DNA of 64,000 bases. Origin: Theocolax elegans (lineage: Eukaryota > Arthropoda > Insecta > Hymenoptera > Cerocephalidae). The position numbers were made by a program, and so were the translations under genes. Under the pieces are notes generated by a model. That model searched no databases. It was not told where the DNA came from and worked only from the letters and a program-made list of their open reading frames with translations. Below are positions 25,737-40,361 of this stretch, piece by piece; the stretch's first letter is position 1, and each line of letters starts with the position of its first letter. Location: assembly GCA_026168455.1 (NCBI GenBank), contig CM047425.1, positions 7,848,001-7,912,000 of the forward strand. The letters are read 5' to 3'.

Positions 25737-28700
25737 TATGAGCAACATAGAACTTGGTCTATAGTTTGAATTTAGCGTCTTTGTCACGCGTTGAAACTTT
25801 GAATGAATGTGTGGATGTAGTTAGAGTAACTGTAGAACATGAGGAATGTGCTTGCGCTTGGCAATTATACTTTGGAGATGTGTCGTTTGTTCATAAATAG
25901 TTTTCCCTCTGTATAAGTATTAATGTATACAAATGTTTTCACTTCCAGACGGAAATGTTTAGAAGTGCAATTTTTCTTCTTTCTTTTATTCTCTATCGGT
26001 CGATAACGGTTTTCCGATTGATGTGTTAATTGAATTAATTTAAAAGTGTTCAGTTTGTTTTCTAAATATATCAGGTTTATCTTGAATTAGATAGAAGCAT
26101 TCTTTCCTAAAGTGGATGATAACTTTTTTTTCTAGAAACATTGTTCGTTTAACTCGGTTACTCGAAGCACCGGTCTATTCGTATCTTCTTTGAATATTAA
26201 AATTTTTAATACATTATATATCAATTGAAAAATTATTTTGTAAATTAATTAAATAACACTCGTAAAATAATTATTATTATTAATTTAATATTAATTTATA
26301 TTAATTTAAATAAATATTTGAACTATATATCGCAGATTTGCAAAGTTTTGAATGTACTAAACAATAATTTGTGTGACACAAGTTTCACTAAAACATATTA
26401 ACTTTATATTATTTCCAAAGTTTAATTAAATATGATTTTACATAATTTTCACCTATACAAAAGTCACATTATGCATCGTATTATAATATAATTGAATAAT
26501 GTGTAAATTGTATGTAAATATATGCATAGGCATTCTTTGCCGAAAAGCGACAATTATTTTATAGATATTACGTACATATATATATTTTATAAACAGACTT
26601 TTAAAAATTAACATATTTATTAAATATTAAATATTATCCAATTACTGTCAAATACGAGTAATAAAATTTACATTTTAAATGTTAAATAGTACCTATACGT
26701 ATTTTATAATGACAAATAAACTAATAATATACCTGATCAGTGTCAATGAACTCACTTTCTCTTTTCGTAAAGCACGAAAAAAAAAATTCAAGCGAACAAT
26801 TAGAAATTACGTAATTTATTCGCAGTATTCAAGAAGAAAAAGAATGTGCAACTGGAAATGACTGATGCTGATAATTCGATCCAGGACAGGTTACCTAGAT
26901 TTTTTTTATAGAATGGAAATTTCGTAATCGACGTGAAAGCAAATATATTTACTGGTTTAGATGCACTATAGCGAACAATTCATTTCTTTTTATATATTTA
27001 TAATCCTGTGCCCTTGATTTCCTTCGGAACGATTATAAATAATGTATTGTAATTTCGATTTATTTTTAATTATATTTATTAGTATTTTATACGTCTATAG
27101 ATATATATAGATATATACATAGCGCAACCTATTTCATATTGTACTTTATTTGCTATATATAATCAAACAATAACATTCATAATTGAAATTACATATTAAA
27201 TTATAAGTTTGTTTATTTAAAAATTAATATAATCGAATGGCAAATTTATCTTGTAAAGGTAAATATTTTCACGAATATTTAAAAAATTTAACAGTACTTA
27301 AATTTATATTTTCATCTCGTTCCAATTGTTTTGCAAATTATGAGTAAAATATATATATTTTAATCAACATTTATCATAGCTAATGTAAAATTTTCAAAAG
27401 TGTGTGCGAAGATAAATAAAATTAGTTTATACAAGATACCGCTATTTTATATCGATACTGCTTTAAAGTAATTAAGTTAATTGTACATATTTTTATCTCT
27501 ACAAAAAATGTATCTATAAAAGCTGATATAAAGCTGACAGATTATGCAGAGTTGAAATTATTCTTATTAACAATTGCATTTATTAAAAGTTTACAGTAAC
27601 GAATAATTAATTATTAATTTTAATAATTAATTTTATCATAAAATAACGAGGGAAAACGATAGATGTAAAAAAAACCACAATTTGAAAAGAGTGTCTGTAT
27701 ACTCTTTTATACAGTTTTACAGTTTTTGAGGTTAGATTCGTAAAACCACGAAATGTAAACACGAGAAAAAAAGTAATCGCTTAGGCATGTAAACTTTCAC
27801 AACTTAATAATATAAAGTGAATATGTTAAACGTTAACAGTACAATTTAAAACAAAATGATCGTTTTAAAATGTATCAAATACAAGAAGTCGGTTATTTTT
27901 TATGTTTTCACGCACGTACACAGTATAGTGCGTTAATACCATTTAATACGAAGTGTATTACGAAATCCAAGGTACACGTATAAATCCAACATCGTCATAT
28001 CATAATGACAGGTGAGTAAACATTGGAATCTAAAACGTCATGCAATAAAAATGCATAATCGTCGAGTATTCGATTGCCCAGACAGGTAAATATGTTACGA
28101 GAATGCAGAAAACTTTATTAAAAGAAAAGACAATAAACATTCGCTTACCTATCAATTCCACAAGTCAGTTATGTAATTAGGTACGAAGACGATTATTATA
28201 AAGTACACGCGTTAGATTCGGTGATGTAGTTACACATACGCACTCACTGCACTTGTGTATATGTTTATATATGTATATAGATACCGGAGATATCCCGGCA
28301 CACCGAGTCCGCTGCCCTGCGGCGGCAGTGTAAGTACGGCTTTTCGTTTACAACTTATCGAAAAGGCTCGTCATTGCGTTTTCTCTCATCGGAAACTCCG
28401 GACGAGTACTAGTCAAAGTAATCGACTAGTCGAACTGGAAACACCGGCCTCAGAAATTGTGATCGTGACTCCCTTCCCCCTCTCCGTATCGTTCCTCTAT
28501 CTCTCTTTCACTCGGGTTCACCGGAGTCGGAGTCGGAGTCTCTCTTTCTCTCGCTCTATCAGAATTGATTATATACATATACATATCCCTACTCTCGCGC
28601 CTATACGACCGGCAACCTTCTTCTTTCCTGGCTACACCATCCACGTGATGAGCCGCCTATACTCGATTAATTTATTCTTAAATATATTATCTTGTCGCCG

Positions 28701-30500
28701 ATATTCTTCCCGATATTTTCACGAAAATACGCCTCGTTTATTTTTTTAACCGCGTATCGTTAATTATTGAAATAATATTACAATCTGTATTACAAAAAAG
28801 AGCGTACTTGATTTACAATTTTTATGACAAAAAGAAAAAAATAATATGTGTACATATAATTATTAGAAATTTTTAAACGAATCGGAGTATTCGTGAAATT
28901 TCATTAACAATGCGGCTTTTACTCAGTGCGACTTCGCAAGTTTCGTATTTAAGTACTGTAAAAATGCGGAATTCCCAAGTTTTTGTTTTCTGCAATCGAG
29001 TTTTCCTTAACTCTATATTTATGCTCAAGAATGCAACTATACGTCCTTGACTCCTTACGATACCAGTTACTCATCTCTGCAAGATGGAAGTTTTATAATT
29101 GTATGTTACACGTACATTTACTTAAAGTAGTTACAGTCAATTTTCATTAAATTGAAAAATTGTTATACAACAATTGTAACCGTTAAGGATCAACATTATA
29201 CGCATCTATATAGTTAATAAGAATTACATTGAAAAAACTAATTGCTCTATTGAAAATACCTAACAAATATTATTCAATTTTTTAATTTACGAAAATATTC
29301 ATTATTCCCATTATAAGAATAAAAATGAATGCATAATGAAATTGACTAAAATATCGTTTCTACTTTGCAACATTGAATTACATAATTACCAAGTGGTACG
29401 AAACCTTGTAGAAAAATAATATTTTTCTATCTAATTCTAAAGTTCTTTTTAAGATGTTTTAAATTATCGGTCATAAAATGTAATATCGTATATTATAGTT
29501 AACTGCGCTAAAGCATGCGATGATTCGACACCAGTAGAGTAAGCATGCAAATTACTTACTTCCAGAAGAACGTCCAGAATATTAGATTTTCTAACGGATT
29601 TTCATTAACACTTATTGTCCCAATTGTTTAAGGCATCGATTATTGTTACCATTTCTTAAATAATAAATTGTATTTTACTCTACTGATATTCTCTAGGATG
29701 CATATTCACCGTGACGGATAAATTTTAAAATGATAAAGAGTTATGTATGCACGAAATATCTTTTACATTAATATTTCTATATAGTAAAAGCAAAGAAAGG
29801 TATATTTCTTATATATTTTTTCTATCCTTATATTATTACAAGACTTTTCCATTATTTTAAAAGTGTGTTGAAAAATAAAATTTTTTAAACCCGCATAAAT
29901 AAAATGGAACATTTAATCATAATAATGTAGTTTGTTTAAATAATTTAAAAATTGTTTACTAGTATACGAGAACTAGGAGTTCATTAAAAAAATAAAAAAA
30001 AAGACACGTATTAATTAATTAATTAGAAGACAGTATTTTAAAAATCGTTCGTTTACATCAAGTATACGAACTATAAATTCATATTGGGTATAACATTTAT
30101 TTCCTCTATCGTTCATCTTAAATCTGAAATAAAGAGTATAACGAATAGAGGAGGTGTCCCATAAAATATGACAAAATGTTTGAAACGTGACACGTAATAG
30201 GGCACATCTAGGTTACACATCCATCGGTCTGGGCAATCAAAAACTAATTTGAGTGCGCCAAGAATGAATCAGGTGTCCAAAGGATCCCTACCGAGTGGAT
30301 TGGAGAAACGCGCATTTCGGTACATTCCAGGGCGTATATCCTATATAGACTCGTCTCTCCCTCTCTCACTCTATTCCAGTGCAGTGCCGTACTCGAGCAA
30401 ATGCCATTAGGGCATAATCAAACTGAATTCTCGAGTATACCGGCCGAGTCATTCGAATCCGTGTAATTAGTCTGTATGCGCTTGGATAAAGTTACCTAGA

Positions 30501-30504
<4 letters not shown>

Positions 30505-30532
<28 letters not shown>
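30505..30532. repeat. (CT)n microsatellite
   Basis: A CT repeat of 14 units in the island at 30180-30600. Just below it (30493-30498) the minus strand has a donor-like CTAG|gtaact. Confidence 0.85.
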
Positions 30533-31021
30533 ACCTCTCTTCTTCGATGATATAAACAACTCCTCGTTCGGACTTATTAGTCGTTCGTTAATCACCAGCT
30601 AACTCACTAAGACATTCACGGCCGGAAAATGTTTCACTACGAAAATTTTTCTGCATAAATAATGTAATCGCGGAGAAAAGAAAATATCGAAACATATTAG
30701 ATTGACGTTAAAATATTAGACTGTAAACTACATTATAAATTAAATGTCTCAATGGTGTGAAATAACTCACAAATTTCCCACGGTTACTTTATTTATTTCT
30801 TTTTCTCCTCGCTGTTCACCTAAGTATTAAAGTTTTCTTTCCGAAACGAAATTATCCAAGTTTGAAAGGAACTATGGATTATTAAAAAAAAGAAGAAGCG
30901 AATGAAAAGAATCGAGAATCCATCGAGCGTCGTAATGAAGAAGTGAGCTCGTTAAAAGTTAAACACGGCCAAAAGTAGTTTACATATATAATATACGTGT
31001 AACGATTAATAATTTATTTAC

Positions 31022-31440
31022 CTGCACAATGCGGAAATAGTAAAGAAAATGACTCTCTCACTCTCTCTCTCTCTCTCGGTCTCTCTTTTTCAATCCCATC
31101 TCGATAATATCGTGATAATCTAAATTCCATTGAGGAGGAAGGTACCCGCGAACTCGGAGCATTCGTTCTAGATAATGTTCCGCTCGACCTTCGCGAGCTA
31201 CGGTCGTTTGAACGCGGCGGTGGTGGTGGTGGCCGCGGCGCACGATGAATAACGGCCTGATTTGCCGTAGAGGCCGTCGTTCCATACTCTTTCCTCGCGT
31301 GTAATCGCAGCCCGTGTCGGTAAATTGCAGGGCTCGGGGCAAACTCGATCCGCACCCTCTGCGTCACTTATTCGACCAAGAATTATCGCGCACTCAATTT
31401 TCGTGAACCAGCACCATAGGGATCGTCGAGTACGGGCCAA
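31022..31440 (-). promoter_or_regulatory. Possible non-coding first exon/promoter of Glut1
   Basis: A GC-rich island in the large intron (about 31050-31440) ends on the minus strand with TGTGCAG|gtaaata, a good donor. The island has a CT/GA repeat and a stop-free frame in the minus direction, but no convincing ATG opens it. If transcribed it is more likely a 5' UTR exon than coding. The upstream boundary is only a guess from composition. Confidence 0.25.
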
Positions 31441-31571
31441 TACCTTTTGAATCTTAAATTTTACAAATTACCTTGTACTTTCTATGCGAACTCTTTAAAT
31501 ATTTGTACGAACATTTTCTTTCTTTCTTAACCGCGTTACACACGAACGAGGGATCCTTTCTACATTTTTTT

Positions 31572-33025
31572 TTTCGTATATAACAATTATAATCGTACAC
31601 GAAGATCTAATTATTTATGGGTACTTTGCAGAACAAAAGAGTCCGTCGGATCGGTTTACCAAAACCACAAATGAAATTTTATATCCTCTCATATTCTGTT
31701 GAAAAATCTTTCGCTCGGGATCAACTATGTTTTATAATTACTAATTACGTTAATTTTATTTTGTACGTCGCAAAATGTATATATTTATAAAACAATCTCG
31801 TTGAAAATACAGTATTGAAAACCGAGCTATTTTAATCCATTATGAATTAAGCACGTGCCGTTTCATTTAATATAATATTAAATATCATAAAAAGTTGACC
31901 CATTCAGAAGAAATAATAAACACCCGTAAAAAGGAAGATATAAATTGAAACGTAATTTAATTATACGCATACACAGAAGGGTAACTGCAAAGATGTACCT
32001 GTACGTACGTACACTCATTGAAATTGACTCGCAAAGTATATAAAAGTATATTATATACGTGTATAAAGCTCGCGTTAGGATGTTAATTTAGTTGATCGTA
32101 TAACGCACCGCGAAAGAGCCAACTTTCTCGGTTGAATCGGTTGAAACGCATGATACACAAGCACATAAGCCACTCGAGCCCGCAGAAATTAGTAGGTTCA
32201 CGCAACAGATTTTTCTTATCTGTCCCGCGTGAGCTTTAAACCCCGAGAGACTTGACGCATTTCAAGCATAAAGCACACGCGTCCCTAATTTCAACCTTTT
32301 TTTCGTATATAAACAATTATAATCGTACACGAAGATCTAATTATTTATGGGTACTTTGCAGAACAAAAGAGTCCGTCGGATCGGTTTACCAAAACCACAA
32401 ATGAAATTTTATATCCTCTCATATTCTGTTGAAAAATCTTTCGCTCGGGATCAACTATGTTTTATAATTACTAATTACGTTAATTTTATTTTGTACGTCG
32501 CAAAATGTATATTTATAAAACAATCTCGTTGAAAATACAGTATTGAAAACCGAGCTATTTTAATCCATTATGAATTAAGCACGTGCCGTTTCATTTAATA
32601 TAATATTAAATATCATAAAAAGTTGACCCATTCAGAAGAAATAATAAACACCCGTAAAAAGGAAGATATAAATTGAAACGTAATTTAATTATACGCATAC
32701 ACAGAAGGGTAACTGCAAAGATGTACCTGTACGTACGTACACTCATTGAAATTGACTCGCAAAGTATATAAAAGTATATTATATACGTGTATAAAGCTCG
32801 CGTTAGGATGTTAATTTAGTTGATCGTATAACGCACCGCGAAAGAGCCAACTTTCTCGGTTGAATCGGTTGAAACGCATGATACACAAGCACATAAGCCA
32901 CTCGAGCCCGCAGAAATTAGTAGGTTCACGCAACAGATTTTTCTTATCTGTCCCGCGTGAGCTTTAAACCCCGAGAGACTTGACGCATTTCAAGCATAAA
33001 GCACACGCGTCCCTAATTTCAACCT
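31572..33025. repeat. Tandem duplication of about 0.73 kb, near identical
   Basis: Unit 1 is 31572-32300 and unit 2 is 32301-33025. Reading both through I see no substitution. There is one A gained in the TATATAA run near 32310, one TA lost in the TATATA run near 32508, and a different T-run length at the start. The unit is non-coding and AT-rich, with a GC-richer end. Confidence 0.9.
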
Positions 33026-33135
33026 CAAAGGGTATTCGCACACCTCGAAAGGGTCGCCGTGACGTCACCCGTCTAGAAGTAGCTTAAGCCTTTCTCGACC
33101 GAGCGACGACCGTACGTCACCTTCCCACCCAATAA
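33020..33135. promoter_or_regulatory. GC-rich patch with a perfect CRE
   Basis: TGACGTCA lies at 33060-33067 within a GC-richer patch after the tandem duplication; a further half-site-like TACGTCA lies near 33114. It is a candidate CREB/ATF-responsive enhancer in the Glut1 intron. Function is inferred from the motif only. Confidence 0.35.
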
Positions 33136-33972
33136 ATCCAACCAGATCAAATAAATGGAAACATCCGTACAGTAAGTCTAAATTATAATACGATCTTCGC
33201 AACTGACATTTTCAAAGTATTTTATCAATTCTAATCGTCTATATATACACAGATTTTCATTACAAAGCAAATATAATACATACGATAATCCTACATTCGC
33301 AAGTTTTAATTATTTTTTTTTTCTCGTATTATTATTTTAAAGTTCGCTTGCAAGTTAACTGTGCGTCAAATAAAAAAAAAAGTTTAAATTATTTATCGTC
33401 GATGGCAATTAATATTTATCGGCAGATATTCGTAGATACACATTCGATTAAGGTCGCAAAACCTGTATTCAAATTTATTTAAATATGATACTTTTTTACT
33501 TATATCATATAAAGACGATACGTATATATTGTTGACCTGCATTCAAAAAGTTGCTTAAATCAATAGGTTATATAAAAGTATTTTAAAATACACATTAAGC
33601 ATATGTTTACCCTTTACGTACGTCAAGAATACGTAAACTGACATTCTGCCATACTTTTCTGGTAAATCGAAAAACACAAATCCTAATTCGAATAAATATT
33701 TTACAAAATTATTATTGTTAAAAAAAATTATTCATTAAAAATGATAAAGCCAGTAAAAAAAGTGAATAAAACATTGAGTGGAAAGTGTACGATTTTGATA
33801 AAATGTGTAAAATGATTAATCCAATTGTAATAGATATACAGATTTAAATAGTTAAATATCTAACTAGGAATATTATTATAGATGAGATGTCGTCAATTTG
33901 ATAGTGATACAGTAAACCAACTTCTCCTATGAGTTTGAGTGAAACCAGTAGAGAAAATGATAGATAGATAGT

Positions 33973-34023
33973 CACTAGGAGTTGCGTCGAAGACAACTTC
34001 GTTAAAAGCTATTACTCCTAGTG
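33973..34023. repeat. Nested hairpin
   Basis: CACTAGGAGT and ACTCCTAGTG form a 10-bp stem; inside it CGAAG and CTTCG pair around ACAA. A TACAGTA on each side could add an outer pairing. Confidence 0.4.
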
Positions 34024-37000
34024 CTATACTGTAAATTTCCACTAAGTTACCCCTTCGACGTCAGGGAATTGACAATTTTCAACAATAACTTTGTAATGGA
34101 ACAATTGTTAATATCCCATATACGTTTAACAAAGACAATATTGTTGTTCTTGTTACTGTGAGATTCATTCGATTAAATTAAATAATAATCAGAAAGTAAA
34201 AAAAAAGGAAATAACATTTTGCGAGCTAGGTGTGACAAGACGATAAAAAGTAAGCGGATTCGGTAGTATAAATTCGAGAAAAACTAGCTTCGAAACGGTC
34301 GATGTATTGAAAATTTCAGAGAAGAAAATAAAAATGTAGTATGTATATGTATATTGTGTCAGAGTAGAACGTAAAACACTATTTTTTTCAAATATACGTT
34401 TACAGCGTGTACGGTTGTCTTTCAACGTCGTACATAGAATTTTATAGTATAAGTAATAATTATAAACTATTTCATTATTATAGAAAACCTGTTTAAATTA
34501 ATTTGAACGATCGATCTCGGATACGGAAAGTGTCAAACAGTTGCAGCTCAATATGCATGAAATAATGTGATCGCAGTATAAATATTTTACTAGTTTAAAT
34601 TTCGAAAATCCGATTTCCAATTAACAATGTCCTTTTAAATAAACAAATATTGCTAACACTCTAAATATATATATACATGATAATATGCAGTTAATATTAA
34701 TAATCGAAATTACAAAATGAGCTTACAATGCAGTTTGAAAATCAGAAAAAAATATTCTTCAAGCTGCATAATGTCTGTATAAAAAGAAAGTTTTATCATT
34801 ACATAAAGTTAGTACGTGATGCGCTCCGCAAACTAATATAAAAGAATCGTTTTTTAAAATATTTGATTATATATATATATGAGTGTACATAAAATGCAAA
34901 AAAAGCTAAAGTAATGAAATCGGATCGTAATAACTTGAGTTCGTACTCTATATAATCGACATAGTCTTTCCAATTATAGATGGAAATTTCAAAAAGTCGT
35001 AAGTACGATCGATTTCATATCTTTTTTATAGGATTTCCAATTTATCGTTGATATGTATATACATATATATATATTTATATATAGATATATACATATATAA
35101 ATCGATCGTTAGACTAACTCGGAAACTCAGTGAACTCTCGACGGAAGATTAAAAAATTGGGCGAACGTATTTAATTTTCACTTTTGAGAGTAGGAATTCG
35201 AAATAATGGTATACGATATCGGATCTGGACTATAGGTATCAACGGAAGTGTGTATAAATATAGGAAGAAAGAGGAAAACGATATAAGTCCCTATACGAGC
35301 ACTTGAGGAGAAAGTAATAGTTATTTAGGTGAAATCGATCGTTCCTCTGCGAATTATCCTTCTGAGAATAACGTAGGAGTATTTCGTCGACCAATGTAGG
35401 ATGATGCGTATGTGTGTGTGTGTGTGTCTGGGGCTCTGGCTCTAAGAGGGTTGTAGTATGTACGTGTACGTGAAAGAGGATGAGCTAGCAATCGATTTTG
35501 TTCGACGCGCGATTCCTGCACGTACTGTACATGCCTCTGGCCGCGCGCGAGACTTCGAGAGATGGCCTCATGGAAAATTCATGCACAACCGCGAATCAAT
35601 CGCCGCTTTTTTTACGAGTTTTTCCAGCTCCTATATACCTATCCATCTGCACATTGCTCATCCTCCACTTTAACCCCTTTCCTACATACTTTCAATACTG
35701 TATACCTTGACATCTTGCTCTGCTCCTTTTTTTCTTTTTTAATAATTTTATCTTTTCCGTACAAACATATGACATTAATATTATTTTTAGAAATTTATTT
35801 CGTTCAAACATAGTTTTGGTATCCATAAATTAAAATAGCAAAACAAGTCAAGTTATTCTCAGATGTACAAAAGTTTAATTACCGTTTGCTTATCATATAC
35901 ATATCAATGATTCGGTTCATCTTTACCTTGAACCTTGAACGGACTGATGGATCTTAATTAAATAATTTTAATTTGATTTCTTTTAAAATAAATATTGAAT
36001 TAATTTTACGAATAATTAATGAAGATTCATACAATAAGGTAAAAGAACAATTTTTTAATTTTTAGAGTTCGTGTAAATTAATCGAGAATACTATATAAGC
36101 AGTGTTTATCTCCCTATACAATATTGAATAGTATAATATTCGTTCGTGTTTAACAATTAAAATATATCAATATAAAAAACAGAAGTACTGATAGCAAAAA
36201 AAAATATGTAATTCAGTTTGCAAGTTTAAGTTCGATCGAGTAGCGAATAATTCACAAATTAGTACTAATGAAGCTGACTGAATCCGTGAAAGAAGATCAA
36301 AAGAAGATAGTGATTCGTAGAAGGAGGCATACCGATGTATATATGTATAAGCGAATGGCCGCGTTACAGTTTCACTGGAATGATAATCCAGTATTTTTCC
36401 TTTGACTCAAACGAGTGGATGGGAATGAATCTCGTTTGCCTTTATCGAACCATCATTTTTAATCTTCTTAACTTAAGGACAGATTGAGAGTACAAAAAAA
36501 AAGTAAAAAGATATATATATATTTCTGATGAGAAGGATGAAGCTAGCTCGTTAGATTCGTCACAGCTAGAAGTTTCGTAATAAAGCTCAGAAATTTATAA
36601 GTTTAAATTCGATTGTTCAAAAAGCTCAAGGATTTTATTTTCGTCAGATATTCCTATATATATGTATATGTATAGTACTATTTATAAATGAGCATGTAAT
36701 AATTAAAGATAATCTTATACGTATTAATTATTAAAATTGAAATGTTTAATGGAATAATTAAAAATAGGTTCTAATAGCTGATTCCGAATCACAATTTATT
36801 AATATCATTTATTTTGTTGGTTCGACTAAAAGTATATCTTTTCACATAAAATATCGTAAATATTTTTCAAAGAGCTTTAAAACGCATCATTAAACTAGTG
36901 AATATACTTTTACGATAAAAACGATCCATATTATTATATAGCATATTATAGTATACAGAAGCCATATATTCAAATTATTTAGGAGTTTTTCCTTTGGAAA

Positions 37001-39429
37001 AAGCAGAACGCTTGAGGTAAGATGTTTCTTATATAACTTCGATAATGTATATTTTACACTGTATTGAGCAATGTACTCTTACATAAAACGTCTACATAAA
37101 ATACTCCATCTAAATATAAATTGAGTTATTTAAAAGAAATCTATACTATTACCTATTCAAGAATCTATTTTACATTCGAGGTGATTTGTTTAAAACTATA
37201 TAAGCGAACTAAATCGAAAGTGTAACAGCCTTTATACATCAATAATTATTAAATTCGGTAATAATATAGAGTTAAAAAATAAGTATAAACAATGAAAAAT
37301 ATATTTCGAAACGTTAAATTTACGCTCGGAAAGATCGTGTTAATTAAAATGAAACAATACAATTATGCAAGTATGGTCTTAAAGTAAACATAAAACATTA
37401 CACAATACATAGAAATGATCCATAATATAGAACCTTAAAAAGCTCTCGGCTGGTAAAAAAGAAAGCGAGCAATAATTTGTAGCTCATCGCACGGTTACAA
37501 GAGGCAGCCTCTTCCGTAAGACATTAACATATAGCAGCACTTTTGTGATACGGCCTTTTTGTTGAAGCGCATTATCATCGTCTCTCAAGCATCATCATTC
37601 ATCAATGAAGGATCTTGCGTTTTACGTACACAATGTATATATATGTATACGTAAGCTTGGAATATCGAGCAGGTACTGCAGCTTGGAACCCCTCGTTTTT
37701 CCCCACTTTTACATACATATATATATAGTATGTGTCTCTCTGTAACGTTACTTTATTCAACCGCGCTTTTGTTTATAGGTTTTGTCGAGGATATACTTTG
37801 TTTTTTGCAACGAACGATGAATGAATCGCGATTTGTCCTTTGTTCAATGGAAAATACCGTGTGTTGTTTTAAAACCAAAAGGAGACAAACACATACACAC
37901 CCATAACACATGTACTGGTTCAGAAAAGTTGCTTTATGCGGTTTTTTCACATTTCACTCATTGGTATTTGTGACAGCCAATTTTTAACAAAGTTTGAACA
38001 TTTAAACTATATGGGGATTGAAGCTTTTACATATCGACACGCCTATGGCTTTCTTATATGGCTTTGGAATGTTTTTACAATTTTCACATTGTGCAGTATA
38101 TTTCTAACTATCGATTTTTTTTTTAAATTTATTCGATATTTCATTATATCTCTGGTATACGTTTACCTTTTCGTTTGATCGAATTTACGTTTAATTTTCA
38201 ATAGTTTCCAAACGGTATTTGTACGCGACAAATATTTTGACAGATGGGTAACCACGTGGTCGAAGGATCATCAAACATTTGCAGCATAAACTCATCTAAG
38301 ATATATAGATTGAACTGGAGCTTAAACTCGAGCTGTCTATGTATACATATTACGTTCAGGTCGTACCACACGCACATAGTCACGTGGATTTTTCTCGTTA
38401 GCCAACATGAAGGGAAGTATCAACTTGATTGACAATGGAGAAAGGAAGCACGGCAGCGATGCTCCGACACCTCGCGAGTTTGTACTTCGTGCTTCGAGAA
38501 ACTAACGGATCGATTACCGATCGATCCTACACCCGAGTTCAAGCCTACAGGGCAGTTGTGTGTGCAATTTATACGATTGCTCGTGTCGACTCCACCTAGA
38601 ACGATCTCTCGGGTCTCTTTTTTTTTTCATTTGCGACCTATCTACAGGATACGTATCACGATTGCTCGCGATTAAACCTTCCTGTTTAGCGAGAGCTTTT
38701 ACCAAAACTAAGATTATTATATCGTGCCAATCGTGTAAAAGATATGTCTTAAAGATGCTTTTGACCTTAAAAGCTTCGTTATGCTCCAATAATTCACCCG
38801 TGAGTGATCAATTAATAATGCAAAAATAATAAAAGCTTTCTACTTAAGCGCCGATAATAATGAACGTGATAACGTTTTAGTGAATATCGTGTCACGTATA
38901 AAACATTTAAACACAACAGAAATATGTGGAATGCAACATTTATGTTTAGATGTGAGAAATGTCTCTTCCGTGTAAAATGAACTATTTATCGTGGCTTCAA
39001 TATTATTGGGTAGATAGAAAGTATGAGCTTGCGATTCATTAAGTCACTTACATAAAAAAGAGTAGTTTACTCTCTAAACGTATCAACTATCAGATGCTTA
39101 TACTTATACTTAATTACTTCATTTATCTTTAATCTCGCGTTTATTTTTTCCATCTCATTACTGTCCATAAATTTGTGCTTACTTTTACTATCTATCGGGT
39201 ACCTATCAAAAATATTCTACTGCATCTTTAATCACTTTAAAATCATTATTTTCTAACACTATTTTACGAATTCAATTAAAATGTATTTTTTATTTTAACC
39301 GTAGTAATAAAATACATATATATTTTGATTTAACAAGTTGTTAATTCAAAATTATTATACTTACACTTAATAATTTCTTTAATAAGTTTTTCAAGCTTTT
39401 TTCTAGAAAATATAATCAACAGTTATTAC

Positions 39430-39572
39430 ATCCCTAGTAGAAATTTAACATTCGAAGGTTAAATAAAACTCTAATTTTGCCATTAATTGGGCATTTTTTC
39501 GGTATTTTATGACATTTGGCCAATTTTTGGCTTTAAAAACGTTACATTTATCGTCAGATTTCTACCAGGGAT
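39430..39572. mobile_element. Small MITE-like element
   Basis: The ends are inverted repeats ATCCCTAGTAGAAATTT and (reverse strand) ATCCCTGGTAGAAATCT, with two mismatches in 17. The body is about 140 bases, AT-rich and non-coding. No clear target duplication is visible. Confidence 0.5.
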
Positions 39573-40323
39573 AGCTTCAAACGGTTTATTCCTGCTTCTC
39601 TACTTAATTAATTTTTATAAAAGAGTTTCAAATTAACTAGTACAGATATATTTTAATTATATCTCATAATTCAATATTATAACATTTTTAAAATGAAGAT
39701 ATTTAATCTGTCATTCGGATAGTGAATAATTTTATATATGGTCAGACGCTTGTGTGTACGTATCTCTATATTACTATTCTAGAAAAATAATTTTTAATCA
39801 CATCATGGATTTTATATTGATTGGTAATCTTAAAAAATAAATAATTCCTAAATATAGTCGTTCACTAGATAAAATAATGTAATCAGGAAAAGCTAACTAA
39901 GTAACTTGGAAGACAAAATTTTCTTGGATAAAAAACGATCTTCGAAGAGCAGCAGGTTGAAATTCATGAAATTTCCTGTAAGTATAGAGAAAAAAAAGAA
40001 GAAGAGACGCGTAAGTCTACTCGGTTACCTACATTTTATACACGATCTTCTCGGTCCTCCTTCGTTTTGCAGACCTTTATTACTCTAGGAAAAAAAAGGA
40101 AGGAAAGAAAAGATACTGCGAAGATGATTGCTCCGGTAGCGTACGCGCGCCATTATTATTTTAGCCTTCAAGGTATGTACACGTTACACACCTAGGAAGA
40201 ATCCCGCGATATCCCCTTCTTCGCGTTGGTGAATAGGTCTGTATTTAAGAAAATGTCTGCGAAAGCAGTGAACTATGCACGCGCGTATACACAACGATCG
40301 TTCCATTCATCCCTAAGAGAGAT

Positions 40324-40330
<7 letters not shown>

Positions 40331-40355
<25 letters not shown>
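40331..40355. repeat. (GA)n microsatellite
   Basis: A GA repeat in the island at 40130-40790, followed by TG and AT repeats near 40460-40495. Confidence 0.8.

Positions 40356-40361
<6 letters not shown>

Noticed and set aside
28001..28012. Strong plus-strand donor GACAG|gtgagtaa with an ATG just before it
   Set aside because: It would need a plus-strand gene in the Glut1 intron; no matching acceptor or coding exon was found.
32347..32532. Plus-strand 61-codon frame inside the tandem duplication
   Set aside because: The other copy differs by indels and has no supporting features; the frame is accidental.
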